The notes: a model not told the origin generated them from the letters alone. DNA of 64,000 bases from Alteromonas sp. MMG017 (GCF_018100795.1 NZ_JAGJDY010000006.1:186001-250000), one strand, 5' to 3'. Positions 26,638-35,654 are shown, counted from the stretch's first letter. Made by a program: numbers and translations.

Positions 26638-27130
26638 GGTGATCTGACATTCCATTTGTGAACATAAACCCAATTTTTTTTGCTCAGTACAACTGTTCTG
26701 TATTTTCCAATTAAGCCTGTAGCGGCGAATTAAAAACGAATGCAATACGTTAGTTGTGTCGAGCAGAGAGGGTTTTATACGCAGATTTATTGATGAATAA
26801 AAATGATTTAATTTCATAAAATGATGAGTTCTGCTCATAGTCTTCGATTTTAAAATATAAAATTATTAGGTAATTGCTCTGACTTAGAAGCAATCTGCTT
26901 ATATGAAGCGATGTGAAAGATGAAAACTATGAATAAAAAGAATGGAATTAAACGGTCCAAAGGCCCGAGCTAACAGGCTAAATTACTTTGGGTTTTGGAC
27001 ATCTTAAATAAAATGAGGTGCTGTTAAACAGCTTTAAAAGCGTTTTGTATTAACACAGGATGGGGGGCTGCAACGCGGCTTAAGTGACCACTCCGGTGCT
27101 TAAGCAGCCACTACCGTGGTCAAATAGGCA
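26638..27130 (-). other. 493-nt leader/intergenic region upstream of mesXD
   Basis: Lies between the ychJ-like stop and mesX on the minus strand. It contains a stem-forming repeat at 26955-27000 and most of a three-copy 20-nt-period repeat at 27089-27138. No SAM or cobalamin riboswitch was recognised and no MetJ or MetR box could be defined. The mesXD promoter must lie here. Confidence 0.5.
26955..27000 (-). promoter_or_regulatory. Inverted repeat upstream of mesX
   Basis: GTCCAAA-GGCCC at 26955-26966 pairs with GGGTTTTGGAC at 26990-27000 (one internal mismatch region), with a 23-nt loop. It lies about 320 nt before mesX. It could be part of a leader RNA, an operator, or a terminator of the preceding gene; the evidence is only the symmetry. 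Confidence 0.35.
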
Positions 27131-27138
27131 CTACCGTG
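27089..27138. repeat. Three 10-bp repeats at exact 20-bp spacing
   Basis: CACTCCGGTG at 27089, CACTACCGTG at 27109 and CACTACCGTG at 27129 recur every 20 bp, two helical turns. Each copy is itself a near palindrome (CAC....GTG). The third copy overlaps the stop codon of the ychJ-like gene. Function unknown; regular helical phasing is compatible with a protein-binding array. Confidence 0.5.
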
Positions 27139-27658
27139 ATTTCGTTGCACAACATTGCTTAAACTTTTTCCCGCTACCGCAAAGGCAGGGTAAGTTACGA
27201 CCGTATTTTACTTTGCCGCAATCATCGTGAAGTATACCGTCGTGGTAGCGCCACTGGCCATCTTCAACAATAAAGTTCGAAGTTTCATGTAACTGATAAA
27301 GATTTTTGTTTTCAAAATAATAAGCGATGAAATCTACCGTATCTGTCGCCCCTTCATTATTTTGTGTTGCGGCCTCAGCTACCCCTTCAGCTTGGACAAT
27401 AAGCGAGACATTTTCAGTTTCACCCACTTCCAGTGCAAACCACGTGGCATTAGCTGCATTAGCAGTTAATTCATCAACACTTAATTCAGGTTGACGCACC
27501 TTTGTGTAGGTAGCCAGTACATAATCGAATTGCTTACTGGCATAGGCAGAAAAACGAGAACGCATTAACTGAGCAGCAGTTTGAGGTGTGGCTTGCCCTT
27601 TTAAAAAAGGTTCACAACATGAAGAAAATGGTAAATTTGAACAGCAATAACATCGCAT
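27131..27658 (-). CDS. YchJ family SEC-C motif protein (UPF0225)
   Basis: 175 residues. Cysteine-rich metal-binding (SEC-C-type) motifs sit at both ends: CYCCSNLPFSSCCEPFL at the N-terminus and LPCLCGSGKKFKQCC at the C-terminus. Between them is the NTF2-like YchJ core (AAQLMRSRFSAYASKQFDYVLATY near residue 28-51; FIAYYFENKNLYQLHETSNFIVEDGQWRYHDG). An alanine/asparagine-rich insertion (about 90-105) lengthens it slightly relative to E. coli YchJ. Function is unknown; zinc binding is expected. The gene lies 75 nt downstream of the SulA-like gene on the same strand. Confidence 0.85.
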   Translation of the reverse strand: MRCYCCSNLPFSSCCEPFLKGQATPQTAAQLMRSRFSAYASKQFDYVLATYTKVRQPELSVDELTANAANATWFALEVGETENVSLIVQAEGVAEAATQNNEGATDTVDFIAYYFENKNLYQLHETSNFIVEDGQWRYHDGILHDDCGKVKYGRNLPCLCGSGKKFKQCCATKSR

Positions 27659-27733
27659 AATTTTTTACAACCAAGTTAGCAGTGCGCTATTGAATATATA
27701 CGCGGGCGCAATGCTAACGGTAAATTAAGCGAA

Positions 27734-28162
27734 TTACCATGGTCCTACTGCAAGGTTGCCTTCATTTAACGCTGAATCTACTCTTACATTTACCAAACAT
27801 ACTGAATAAAGTTCGCAAAGCTTTCTAATCATATCGCTGTCGGTAGGCTGTAAATCTAAATCAATATTTTCAACATACAGTGTTTTACACTGACCGCCGG
27901 TTATCAGCTTGCTTATCCACTCTGGCATTTTTTCCTTTTCAGGTTTTTGAATACGAATGGCGTGGTTGACTTCTTTTGAAAATGACACTGAATCGGCTAA
28001 TAGATAATTCCAACCTTTACTTGTGCCACCTTTCCCTTCGCCTGGATAACCTTCGAAAGGTAAGGGGAGTTGTACAACGTTAGAAATAGCGGTGCTTGAA
28101 ACAGACTTATTGGTCACTGAGGTACGTAATGCCTGTAGACGTGCAATTGGTGAAGTGTTCAT
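27734..28162 (-). CDS. SulA-like SOS-induced cell division inhibitor (probable)
   Basis: 142 residues from the ATG at 28162, which has AAAAGG seven bases upstream. After a poorly conserved 45-residue N-terminus come GWNYLLADSVSFSKEV, QCKTLYVENIDLDLQPT and the C-terminal KLCELYSVCLVNVRVDS, compatible with the SulA RecA-like fold (PF03846) annotated in related marine bacteria. SulA blocks FtsZ polymerisation during the SOS response. The promoter region carries a 15-of-16 LexA-box candidate 48 nt upstream, which supports SOS control. Similarity to E. coli SulA is low, so the name is probable rather than certain. Confidence 0.6.
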   Translation of the reverse strand: MNTSPIARLQALRTSVTNKSVSSTAISNVVQLPLPFEGYPGEGKGGTSKGWNYLLADSVSFSKEVNHAIRIQKPEKEKMPEWISKLITGGQCKTLYVENIDLDLQPTDSDMIRKLCELYSVCLVNVRVDSALNEGNLAVGPW

Positions 28163-28209
28163 AGCGTTACCTTTTCGTAAGTTATCTTTTGGCTGGTTAT
28201 CTATACAGT

Positions 28210-28225
28210 GTGTATGTGTATACAG
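28210..28225 (-). promoter_or_regulatory. LexA box candidate upstream of SulA-like gene
   Basis: On the plus strand GTGTATGTGTATACAG; the gammaproteobacterial LexA operator is CTGT-N8-ACAG with an alternating TA core. Only the first base differs from CTGT...ACAG. It lies 48 nt before the SulA-like start, a usual position for an operator. Confidence 0.6.
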
Positions 28226-28466
28226 TAGTTTTAAGTTAAAAGGATTGCAAGCATTAAATTGTGTTTTTTTCACACAATGCATATTCCTTAAATACTTTTT
28301 AATTAAAGTAGCGATTCGACGGGGGAGAGTTATTTGCCGATTTATACTGCAATATCAATGTCTTCAGCGCACAGCTGCTAGAGTTCGAGAGTACTGCCAT
28401 CAATAGGTAAGCAAACTTAATGACTAAATTGGCGACTTAGGTAAACTACATCCGCACAGAATTTCA

Positions 28467-28495
28467 CTAGGTTAAACACGTCGGGGTGAACCTAG
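28467..28495. promoter_or_regulatory. Inverted repeat upstream of yqaA-like gene
   Basis: CTAGGTT and AACCTAG flank a 15-nt centre containing CAC...GTG in mirror positions. It ends 27 nt before the yqaA-like GTG start, where an operator or leader hairpin could act. No matching regulator is known to me. Confidence 0.35.
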
Positions 28496-28521
28496 CAGCA
28501 AAAAATAAGGCGTAATTTTCA

Positions 28522-28956
28522 GTGAGCAGTTTAATAGCACTAGGGTATATAGGTATGTTTGTTTCAGCATTTCTTGCTGCCACAATATTACCGTTAAGCT
28601 CTGAGCTTGTATTAACCACTTTGGCGCTAAATGGCTCATCTGCGCTTTTGTTACTGATTGTTGCTTCTTTTGGTAACGTGTTGGGTTCAATCGTCAATTA
28701 TGTATTGGGCTTTCGCTACGGCCAATTGGTAGCAACAAAATGGCTGCGCGTTTCTCACACTACCTTTATGCGGGCTGAAGTCATGTATAAAAAATGGGGG
28801 AAATGGTCATTACTATTAGCCTGGGTGCCAATTATTGGCGACCCATTAACTCTGTTAGCGGGCACCTTGCGTACGCGCTTTTGGTTTTTCTTATTAATAG
28901 TAGGAATTAGCAAAACAGCGCGATATGCCGCGCTGTTGTTTTTTATCACTCGCTGA
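28522..28956 (+). CDS. YqaA family membrane protein (VTT/DedA-like)
   Basis: 144 residues with four hydrophobic stretches. The YqaA/VTT signature is visible: GYIGMFVSAFLAATILPLSSE at the start, FGNVLGSIVNYVLGFRYG in the middle and LLLAWVPIIGDPLTLLAGTLR near residue 100. Proteins of this kind are DedA-related inner-membrane proteins of uncertain, possibly lipid-related, function. GTG start with ATAAGG upstream at somewhat long spacing. It converges on msrQ. Confidence 0.82.
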   Translation: MSSLIALGYIGMFVSAFLAATILPLSSELVLTTLALNGSSALLLLIVASFGNVLGSIVNYVLGFRYGQLVATKWLRVSHTTFMRAEVMYKKWGKWSLLLAWVPIIGDPLTLLAGTLRTRFWFFLLIVGISKTARYAALLFFITR

Positions 28957-28973
28957 TTTCACCCTAGTACGTG

Positions 28974-29636
28974 TTAAGTCTGAGTAGCGTGTTTCCGATT
29001 TTTACTGCGAGCATGCTTTTTAAGTGCTGTAGTCACCAAGCCTTTAATTCGGTTAAATAACAATACAAAGGCAAACAGCCAATACCATATGGGTTCTTGC
29101 CATATGGTTTTTTGTGACCACGAAAAGTGAAGTAACGTCAAAGGGACTATTAAATAAATACTGTTGTGTAAAATCTGCCAACGTTTGCCCATGCTTCGAC
29201 GTATTTTTTGAAAAGACGTTATCGTTAATACGAAGAGTAAAAGCAAGGCGGTTAGCCCTACGACAATATAGGGGCGTTTAACCAGCTCGGTAGCAATCAA
29301 ACTCATGTCCAGTTGCAGTGCAAAAAGAATGTAAGTCGCAAAATGTGACAACGCATAGACAAAGCTATATATCCCCAGCATTCGCCTAAATTTAATTGGC
29401 TCTGGGCTAGGCAGTATTTTTGCTAATGGGCTTAACATCAGGGTAATAAGCAAAAGGTGTATTGCCCATATACCGGTTTCATTCAACAAGGTATCAACAG
29501 GATCAGGGCCTAAATTATCGGTTATCCCCGCATAAAATAACCCAACGAGATACCCGAGTGCTAATAAGTGAATAACACCTTTTAAGCCCCTGCGAGCTAA
29601 ATTTGAAACACGAACTGGTTTTTTAAATAATTTCAT
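28974..29636 (-). CDS. msrQ: Heme-binding membrane subunit MsrQ of the MsrPQ methionine sulfoxide reductase
   Basis: 220 residues with six predicted membrane helices and histidines expected for heme b (for example LSHFATYILF and LLHFSWS). MsrQ takes electrons from the quinone pool or Fre/FMN and passes them to periplasmic MsrP. The start codon overlaps the msrP stop by one base (TAATG), a classic coupled arrangement. Segments RRMLGIYSFVYALSHFATY and ILHNSIYLIVPLTLLHF are characteristic. Length matches E. coli MsrQ (211 aa). Confidence 0.93.
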   Translation of the reverse strand: MKLFKKPVRVSNLARRGLKGVIHLLALGYLVGLFYAGITDNLGPDPVDTLLNETGIWAIHLLLITLMLSPLAKILPSPEPIKFRRMLGIYSFVYALSHFATYILFALQLDMSLIATELVKRPYIVVGLTALLLLFVLTITSFQKIRRSMGKRWQILHNSIYLIVPLTLLHFSWSQKTIWQEPIWYWLFAFVLLFNRIKGLVTTALKKHARSKNRKHATQT

Positions 29637-30646
29637 TAGAAGTTACGCGTTAAGTCCATGTTTGCATAAAGCGGCGCTACTTCACTGTAACCATTGTACA
29701 TTTCGGTAGGTATTCTATTGCGTGATAGCAAGCCACCGGTGGTAATACGGCGTTCGCTAGCTTGACTCCAACGAGGGTGTGATACATCTGGGTTCACATT
29801 AGCGTAAAAGCCGTATTCGTTAGACGCTAAACGATTCCACGTAGTGGGGGGCTGCTTATCGGTCAACCGAATGCGCACAATCGACTTAATACTTTTAAAA
29901 CCGTATTTCCATGGCACCACTAAACGAACAGGAGCGCCATTTTGCGGCGGTAGGGTTTTACCATAAAGGCCTACCGACATCAGCGTGAGAGGGTGCATAG
30001 CTTCATCTAAACACAGACCTTCAACATAAGGGTATTCAATACCCCCACCAAGGAAACGATTACGCTGCCCTGGCATTTGTTTTGGATCGTATAAGGTTTC
30101 AAAGGCCACATATTTAGCTGACGACAAGGGCTCTGCAGCTTTTAATAACGCGCCTAACTCATAACCAATCCAAGGAATAACCATAGACCAAGCTTCTACA
30201 CAACGAAGGCGATAGATTCGCTCTTCAAGAGGAAAACGCTTTGTTAAATCATCAAGATTCAGTGTGAGTGGTTTGTTCACCAGCCCATCGACTTTTAATG
30301 TCCATTCAGATGTATCGAATTCTTGCGCGTTTTTAACCGGCTCATCTTTGGCAGTGCCAAACTCATAAAAGTTATTATAAGAAGTCGCTTTGGATTCTGG
30401 CGTTTGGGTTTCGCTAATTTGGTACTTTTCAGGCTGACTAAATTTAAGCGCTTGGGTTTTGAATGCCTTTGCTTGTTCCTCATCGTCTTCCCAAAACCAC
30501 CCAGCTGCATTTGCAGAGTTTGAAAGCAACGCGGACGCACCTAAAAAGCCAAGAGACTTTAATAACTTACGACGATTAAGATAAACATTTTCATCGGTAA
30601 CATGATTGTCGGTTAGCTTTACTGAAGGCTTAAAAGGTTTAGACAT
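29636..30646 (-). CDS. msrP: Periplasmic methionine sulfoxide reductase MsrP (molybdopterin catalytic subunit)
   Basis: 336 residues. A twin-arginine signal peptide ([25 protein letters not shown]) directs export of the folded Mo-cofactor enzyme. The mature part has the molybdopterin-binding sulfite-oxidase fold with the metal-ligand cysteine in [17 protein letters not shown] near residue 148, and [22 protein letters not shown]. It repairs oxidised Met (both R and S sulfoxides) in envelope proteins. It is the first gene of an msrPQ operon, divergent from the RDD gene. Confidence 0.95.
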   Translation of the reverse strand: MSKPFKPSVKLTDNHVTDENVYLNRRKLLKSLGFLGASALLSNSANAAGWFWEDDEEQAKAFKTQALKFSQPEKYQISETQTPESKATSYNNFYEFGTAKDEPVKNAQEFDTSEWTLKVDGLVNKPLTLNLDDLTKRFPLEERIYRLRCVEAWSMVIPWIGYELGALLKAAEPLSSAKYVAFETLYDPKQMPGQRNRFLGGGIEYPYVEGLCLDEAMHPLTLMSVGLYGKTLPPQNGAPVRLVVPWKYGFKSIKSIVRIRLTDKQPPTTWNRLASNEYGFYANVNPDVSHPRWSQASERRITTGGLLSRNRIPTEMYNGYSEVAPLYANMDLTRNF

Positions 30647-31011
30647 ACTTACACCATAATTATTGAGCGCGCTTAGACATTAAAAACGCAAAAGCAGGTA
30701 ACGTCGACTTCGCGCGAAGGCACCGAGATTACATTACTTACGTGAAGGCAGGGTTTTAAGATTGCACCATGTAATACACACGCGAATTTTATAAAAAGTA
30801 ACTACAGATTTAACGCGTATAAATGAAGACCCATTTAATAAGAATAAAATTTCATGAATTAAAAAGAACTCAACGAAACGCTGTGGTAATAAATGATGCT
30901 AATTAAACGCATTATGCTTTTTTATACATAGTAATCAATAGCTTTAGCTTGAGCTAAAAATGAAAAGCGCGTAACTTAAATGGTTTAGGTATTGTAATAA
31001 CAAGTATAAAA
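30647..31011. other. 365-nt divergent intergenic region (msrP / RDD gene)
   Basis: Contains a perfect 12-bp palindrome CTTCGCGCGAAG at 30707-30718 about 60 nt upstream of msrP, and TTTAGCT-TG-AGCTAAA at 30943-30958 upstream of the RDD gene. Either could be an operator. No ORF or RNA gene was recognised. Confidence 0.45.
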
Positions 31012-32070
31012 ATGAAAGCCAACGAAATAGAGCAATTAGCGCTGTCAGATTCTGAAACCAGAGATGTGATCACCCCGTATGCCTTTAAAGTTGACCAAGC
31101 GCTATTAGGCATTCCTTTGGCTCCGCCTATTAGACGCGCAATTGCAATTATCATTGATGTCAGTTTAATATTTATGGCTGCAAAGCTTAGCGCAACGTTA
31201 ATTGCCTTTGTTGCTGCTATGGCTTTTTATAAAGGCACAGCACAACAATACCTTCCTAAAATGTCTTCGTTTTGGCGCAGAACCCTAAAGCTTTTTGCAG
31301 CCAGCTTTTTATTTGTAAGCTCGCTAACGGTACTCTCATTAGCAATAGACTTCTTTGAAGGCGATAGCACTCTACATGGAACACAAATAAACACACCTGA
31401 ACAGAATGATGAGTTAAGTGAGCATGATAAATCAATAATACTCACATATTTAGCGCAAACTGGCGACGATAAAAACTGCGATGATATTTGCCAAAGTGCT
31501 GCTAGCGCTAAATTGTTTGCTCAATTGCCTGAGCTTGCTGAAATTGAAAACGTTGGAAATAGTCAAGTTACTCGATCGCTATTGCACTTAATGGCCATAG
31601 CCGACGATGAACCTATTGCCGCAGATGATATTGAAAATTTAGATTTAGCGCCAGAGAGTATTACGGGCCAAGATACAAACGAAAATACAAGCGAAAACAA
31701 CACAACACCTGTAACCAGTATTGTGCAGTGGGGCAAAGGCATTATTCAAGACCTAGGTCTTGGTTTTGGTTGGGCTGCTGTTTACTTTACCTTGTTCTCG
31801 TTACTTTGGCGCGGGCAAACTCCAGGTAAAAAAGTATGTAATATTCGCGTGGTTTCGCTAAGCGGAGAGCCACTTGGCATGCTTGATTGCTTTGGCCGGT
31901 ACGGCGGCTACGGAGCCGGTTTTGCGACGGGGCTATTAGGCTTTTTACAGGTTTACTGGGATCCAAACAGACAGGCCATTCAGGATAAAATATCGGCCAC
32001 CGTAGTTATTCAAGGGAGCGTGAACCAAGTTGTAACGGCAAAAACTGTTGCTGATGCGGTTAAGGATTAG
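31012..32070 (+). CDS. RDD family membrane protein
   Basis: 352 residues. The N-terminal part has an RDD-like start (PPIRRAIAIIIDVSLIFMAAKL) with two or three membrane helices. A hydrophilic, Asp/Asn-rich region of about 130 residues with two cysteines (NCDDICQSA) interrupts it. The C-terminal half carries the rest of the RDD domain: FTLFSLLWRGQTPGKKVCNIRVVSLSGEPLG, typical of the family, and VYWDPNRQAIQDKISATVVIQ. The RDD family is of uncertain, perhaps transport-related, function. The large insertion splitting the domain is notable. Monocistronic. Confidence 0.8.
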   Translation: MKANEIEQLALSDSETRDVITPYAFKVDQALLGIPLAPPIRRAIAIIIDVSLIFMAAKLSATLIAFVAAMAFYKGTAQQYLPKMSSFWRRTLKLFAASFLFVSSLTVLSLAIDFFEGDSTLHGTQINTPEQNDELSEHDKSIILTYLAQTGDDKNCDDICQSAASAKLFAQLPELAEIENVGNSQVTRSLLHLMAIADDEPIAADDIENLDLAPESITGQDTNENTSENNTTPVTSIVQWGKGIIQDLGLGFGWAAVYFTLFSLLWRGQTPGKKVCNIRVVSLSGEPLGMLDCFGRYGGYGAGFATGLLGFLQVYWDPNRQAIQDKISATVVIQGSVNQVVTAKTVADAVKD

Positions 32071-32112
32071 TCTTGCGTAACATAGCTAAATAACCTTATT
32101 CCACACTTAACG

Positions 32113-33456
32113 CTAGATATGGAAGCTGTCTTGAATGCCACCTTGTCGAGGGGAAAAGAGTGTTCCATATAACCGTGAGGCAAACTCATCGGTCATACCG
32201 GAAATATAATCAGCAAGCACTCGCATGCCGTTATGTTGTTCGCAGGCTTTTAGCCAGCGCTCTTGGGTGTTTTCAGGCAATAGGCGTTCAGGATCAGAAC
32301 TAAAGGCTTCTAAGAACTCCATCACTACCATTTGGCCTTTATATTCAAGCTGCTGTACATCAGGGCGTCGAATAACTTTTTTATACACAAACCGCTTAAA
32401 TAGCTCTAAACCACTTTCGAAATCGTTAGGCATTTTAGCATTATAGGCAAGCAGTGGATGCTCAAAGCCTTCTACATCGGCGATTTCTATGGCCGTAATA
32501 AAACTATTTACCAGAGCGCCAATGGCGTTTTTGCGCTCGTGATGGGCTTTGCTGAAAAGCTTCTCGGTAAGTTCATCAATGTTATCTGATAACCATTTTA
32601 TCTCTAGTGCTTTTAGCGGAAGGGTGACATCGCTAACAAAGTCTTGTCGGTTCACCATGTCCATTACAATCGCGTCTTCTAAATCGTGGATGCCGTAGGC
32701 GATATCATCCGCAAGCTCCATAATTGAGCAATCAAAAGACTTAAAACGGGTTTTACTGTGCTTGGTATCAAATTGATTAAAAGACATTAACCTGTCTTTG
32801 TCAGAGTCGCTAAACGGCGCTAGTAACCAATCGAATAAAGGTTCGTCACAGCGAAATAAGCCTTTAGGCGGATGCCATTCGCTGGCTTTTACTTGGCGTA
32901 ATGAAGCGGGGCGTTCACCGTTAACCTTAGGGGCTGTTAGGGTATCAATAAAATTGGGGTATTTCACAAGACCCAATACACTTCGGCGGCATAAGTTCAT
33001 GCCATGCTCGGCAGTGTAGGGCTCTAACTGAGTAATTATACGAAACGTTTGTCCGTTTCCTTCAAAGCCGCCATGTTCGTGCATCATATAATGAAGGGCA
33101 ATTTCACCACCATGACCAAATGGCGGATGGCCTATATCATGGGCTAAGCACAAGGTTTCAATAAGCGTGGCATCAAGGGCTAATTTGCTGGCGATATCTG
33201 GAAACTTACCGCTTAATTGGGCGGTAATGCCAGTGCCTATTTGCGCGGCTTCTAAAGAGTGAGTAAGGCGAGTGCGATAAAAGTCACTAAGGCCAACACC
33301 TAATACTTGGGTCTTGGCTTGTAAACGTCGAAAAGCGGCACTGTGCAGTACGCGAGCTTTATCTCGCTGGTAGGGATTACGATGATCGCCATCGCGAGAA
33401 ACACTGCGCGGCAGTCTGCGTGCGTGTAAATCTTGTTCCCACTTGTGTACTGTCAC
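32113..33456 (-). CDS. dgt: dGTPase-family HD-domain triphosphohydrolase
   Basis: 447 residues. HD-domain metal ligands are visible: RLTHSLEAAQIG near residue 64, CLAHDIGHPPFGHGGE near 108-123, and MELADDIAYGIHDLED near 245. The N-terminal AAFRRLQAKTQVLG is conserved in dGTPases. Such enzymes release triphosphate from dGTP (some act on other dNTPs) and control dNTP pools; related enzymes also limit phage. GTG start with AAGGAA upstream. It follows yfbR by 14 nt, last in an alaA-yfbR-dgt operon. Confidence 0.9.
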   Translation of the reverse strand: MTVHKWEQDLHARRLPRSVSRDGDHRNPYQRDKARVLHSAAFRRLQAKTQVLGVGLSDFYRTRLTHSLEAAQIGTGITAQLSGKFPDIASKLALDATLIETLCLAHDIGHPPFGHGGEIALHYMMHEHGGFEGNGQTFRIITQLEPYTAEHGMNLCRRSVLGLVKYPNFIDTLTAPKVNGERPASLRQVKASEWHPPKGLFRCDEPLFDWLLAPFSDSDKDRLMSFNQFDTKHSKTRFKSFDCSIMELADDIAYGIHDLEDAIVMDMVNRQDFVSDVTLPLKALEIKWLSDNIDELTEKLFSKAHHERKNAIGALVNSFITAIEIADVEGFEHPLLAYNAKMPNDFESGLELFKRFVYKKVIRRPDVQQLEYKGQMVVMEFLEAFSSDPERLLPENTQERWLKACEQHNGMRVLADYISGMTDEFASRLYGTLFSPRQGGIQDSFHI

Positions 33457-33470
33457 AATGTGTTCCTTTT

Positions 33471-34070
33471 CTAAATTTCTTCCTGGGTTATTTCGTCTAA
33501 ACTAAGCGAAAAGCTCGGCACATAGCGAGTTAAGAAATAATCGACTTCATCTGAGTGATACTCTTTCAAAATCTTATCTAACCGCTTTTTAGCCAGTTTG
33601 AATTCTTGGTTTCCCGCTGAAAGTTCTTCTAAGGTTTTCAAGTAGGCACATAGCACATCGGCAGCTTTAACAATAAAAGCTTCTTCTTCAGTGTGAAAAT
33701 TAGCATCAATGAGTGAAGCGTAATCTTCTTTGAATGCGTCTGGTGCCATATCGATTAAAATATGTTCAGCTATCTTTTCAATTTTTTTATATTCGTGCTT
33801 GATGTCTGGATTATAGTATTTTACCGGTGTTGGTAAATCGCCCGTTAATACCTCAGACACATCGTGAAACATCGCGATAGTCGCAATGCGTTCTGCATTT
33901 ATTGTTCCGCCAAAAAACTTGTTCTTTATTAAAGCGAGGGCATGCGCCACCATGGCCACTTGTAAGCTGTGCTCCTGAACATTTTCAGTACGTACATTGT
34001 GCATAAGTGGCCAGCGATTAATAAGCTTTAATCGGGCAAGGTGAGCAAAAAAATGACTTTTATCTGACAC
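33471..34070 (-). CDS. yfbR: 5'-deoxynucleotidase YfbR
   Basis: 199 residues, HD-domain phosphohydrolase that dephosphorylates deoxyribonucleoside 5'-monophosphates. Metal ligands appear in [16 protein letters not shown] (His near residue 33), [23 protein letters not shown] (HD near 68) and [13 protein letters not shown] (Asp near 137). GTG start one base after the alaA stop, indicating tight coupling. The alaA (yfbQ)-yfbR adjacency is shared with E. coli; here dgt has joined the operon. Confidence 0.93.
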   Translation of the reverse strand: MSDKSHFFAHLARLKLINRWPLMHNVRTENVQEHSLQVAMVAHALALIKNKFFGGTINAERIATIAMFHDVSEVLTGDLPTPVKYYNPDIKHEYKKIEKIAEHILIDMAPDAFKEDYASLIDANFHTEEEAFIVKAADVLCAYLKTLEELSAGNQEFKLAKKRLDKILKEYHSDEVDYFLTRYVPSFSLSLDEITQEEI

Positions 34071-34071
34071 G

Positions 34072-35292
34072 TTAAGCGCCTTGTTGATAGTGTTGAAAGA
34101 AGTTACCTATACGGTGAAGCGCCGGAACTAGCACATCACTATGCGGTAAAAACACTAAACGGAAATAAACGCCGTCAGTCAGATTAAACGCTTTACCGTG
34201 TACCAATAGAATCTTCTCAGCGCGCAGCAAATCTAAAATCATCTGCTCATCATTGTTTATGTTGAATTTTTTCTCATCAACTCGGGCAAAACAGTACATC
34301 GCGCCTTTGGGTTTAACGCAGTGTATGCCATCGATGCTGTTAAGCATGTCTACCGCCACATCACGCTGAATACGCAGACGACCCGTGTCTTTCACTAGGT
34401 CATTGATGCTCTGATACCCACCTAACGCCGTTTGAATCGCACTTTGGCAAGGCACGTTTGCACACATTCGCATTGAAGAAAGAATATTTAAGCCTTCAAT
34501 ATAGTCTTTTGCTAAGCGTTTGTTGCCGCTGACCACTAACCAACCAGAGCGAAAACCTGCTACGCGGTAGTTTTTAGACAGGCCACCAAAGGTAACGAAA
34601 AATACATCGTCAGCAAGAGAGGCAATACAGGTATGTTCGGCATCGTCGTATAAAATTTTATCGTAAATTTCATCACTGAAAACAACCAAGCCATGTTCTC
34701 TTGCCAAATTGACTACGTCTTGCAACAAGGCTTTATCGTAAACAGCGCCAGTAGGGTTATTTGGGTTAATTAATACAATAGCCCGAGTTTTGCTGGTGAT
34801 TTTGCTTTTGATGTCGTCTAAGTCAGGGAACCAGCCCGCTTGTTCATCACAACGATAATGTACCGGAGAGCCTGATGACAAACTTACCGCGGCGGTCCAC
34901 AGTGGATAATCAGGGCTTGGGATCAGTACTTCGTCGCCATGATTAAGTAGCGCTTGCATGGCCATCATTATCAATTCGCTAACGCCGTTACCAATGTAAA
35001 CATCGTCTACGCGAATATGCTGAATATTACGCTGTTGGTAGTACTGCATAACGGCCACACGTGCTGCGTAAATTCCCGTTGAATCTGAATATCCTTGAGA
35101 AGTGGGCAGGTTATGAATAACGTCTTTAAGAATATCGTCGGGGGCTTCAAAGCCAAATGGGGCAGGGTTACCAATATTTAGTTTTAAAATACGGTGGCCT
35201 TCATCTTCCATTTTTTTAGCTTGTGCCGCAATGGGGCCGCGAATGTCATAACAAACGTTATCTAATTTGTGTGAGCGAGATACAGTTTTCAT
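34072..35292 (-). CDS. alaA: Alanine aminotransferase AlaA (PLP-dependent class I)
   Basis: 406 residues; glutamate-pyruvate aminotransferase, the main alanine-forming enzyme in E. coli (formerly YfbQ). Visible are the N-terminal [56 protein letters not shown], and the PLP-lysine segment [17 protein letters not shown] near residue 240. It is the first gene of the alaA-yfbR-dgt operon. In E. coli alaA is under Lrp control; no such site was identified here, though a spaced inverted repeat lies upstream. Confidence 0.94.
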   Translation of the reverse strand: MKTVSRSHKLDNVCYDIRGPIAAQAKKMEDEGHRILKLNIGNPAPFGFEAPDDILKDVIHNLPTSQGYSDSTGIYAARVAVMQYYQQRNIQHIRVDDVYIGNGVSELIMMAMQALLNHGDEVLIPSPDYPLWTAAVSLSSGSPVHYRCDEQAGWFPDLDDIKSKITSKTRAIVLINPNNPTGAVYDKALLQDVVNLAREHGLVVFSDEIYDKILYDDAEHTCIASLADDVFFVTFGGLSKNYRVAGFRSGWLVVSGNKRLAKDYIEGLNILSSMRMCANVPCQSAIQTALGGYQSINDLVKDTGRLRIQRDVAVDMLNSIDGIHCVKPKGAMYCFARVDEKKFNINNDEQMILDLLRAEKILLVHGKAFNLTDGVYFRLVFLPHSDVLVPALHRIGNFFQHYQQGA

Positions 35293-35654
35293 GGTCTATC
35301 TGGTTAATTTACAGACCTTGAGGTTAACGTAAACCACATACCCTTGCGAAGCCTAATTTAGCGCTAAACGTGAAAAATATTTCGATTTGGTTGAAAAGTG
35401 TACGGCTAATTGTGGTTTACATCATAAAACTGACTGAAAACACCTAAAAATTGATTGTTAAACACAATATTAAAAAAAACTTCATAAATTAAAGTCACCA
35501 ATTAACAGCCAATTAGAAATAAAAACTTATCAAAAAGGCTAAAATCTTGTTAATTAATTGTAAAATTGAGTGAATCGGCCTATCGTATAAGTACGGCGCA
35601 TTAGGATGGGCGCGCCAACACCTTTTACGTGTAATAGCAGAGGTAGTTCTCATT
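35293..35654. other. 362-nt divergent intergenic region (alaA / DUF2189)
   Basis: AT-rich. GTAAACCACA at 35329-35338 and its exact reverse complement TGTGGTTTAC at 35411-35420 form a spaced pair. AGAGGTAG precedes the DUF2189 start. No ORF or RNA gene was recognised. Confidence 0.45.

Larger units (their letters stand above)
28163..28521. other. 359-nt divergent intergenic region
   Basis: Separates the SulA-like gene from the yqaA-like gene. It carries the LexA-box candidate at 28210-28225 and an inverted repeat at 28467-28495. No plausible small gene was found. Confidence 0.55.

Noticed and set aside
26638-26838. Sixty-seven-residue N-terminal extension of MesX
   Set aside because: Homology to DUF1852 begins at the ATG at 26637; the extension looks like open non-coding sequence.
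26638-27130. SAM, cobalamin or MetJ-type control upstream of mesXD
   Set aside because: I could not match the conserved cores of known SAM or B12 riboswitches, nor tandem MetJ boxes, by eye.
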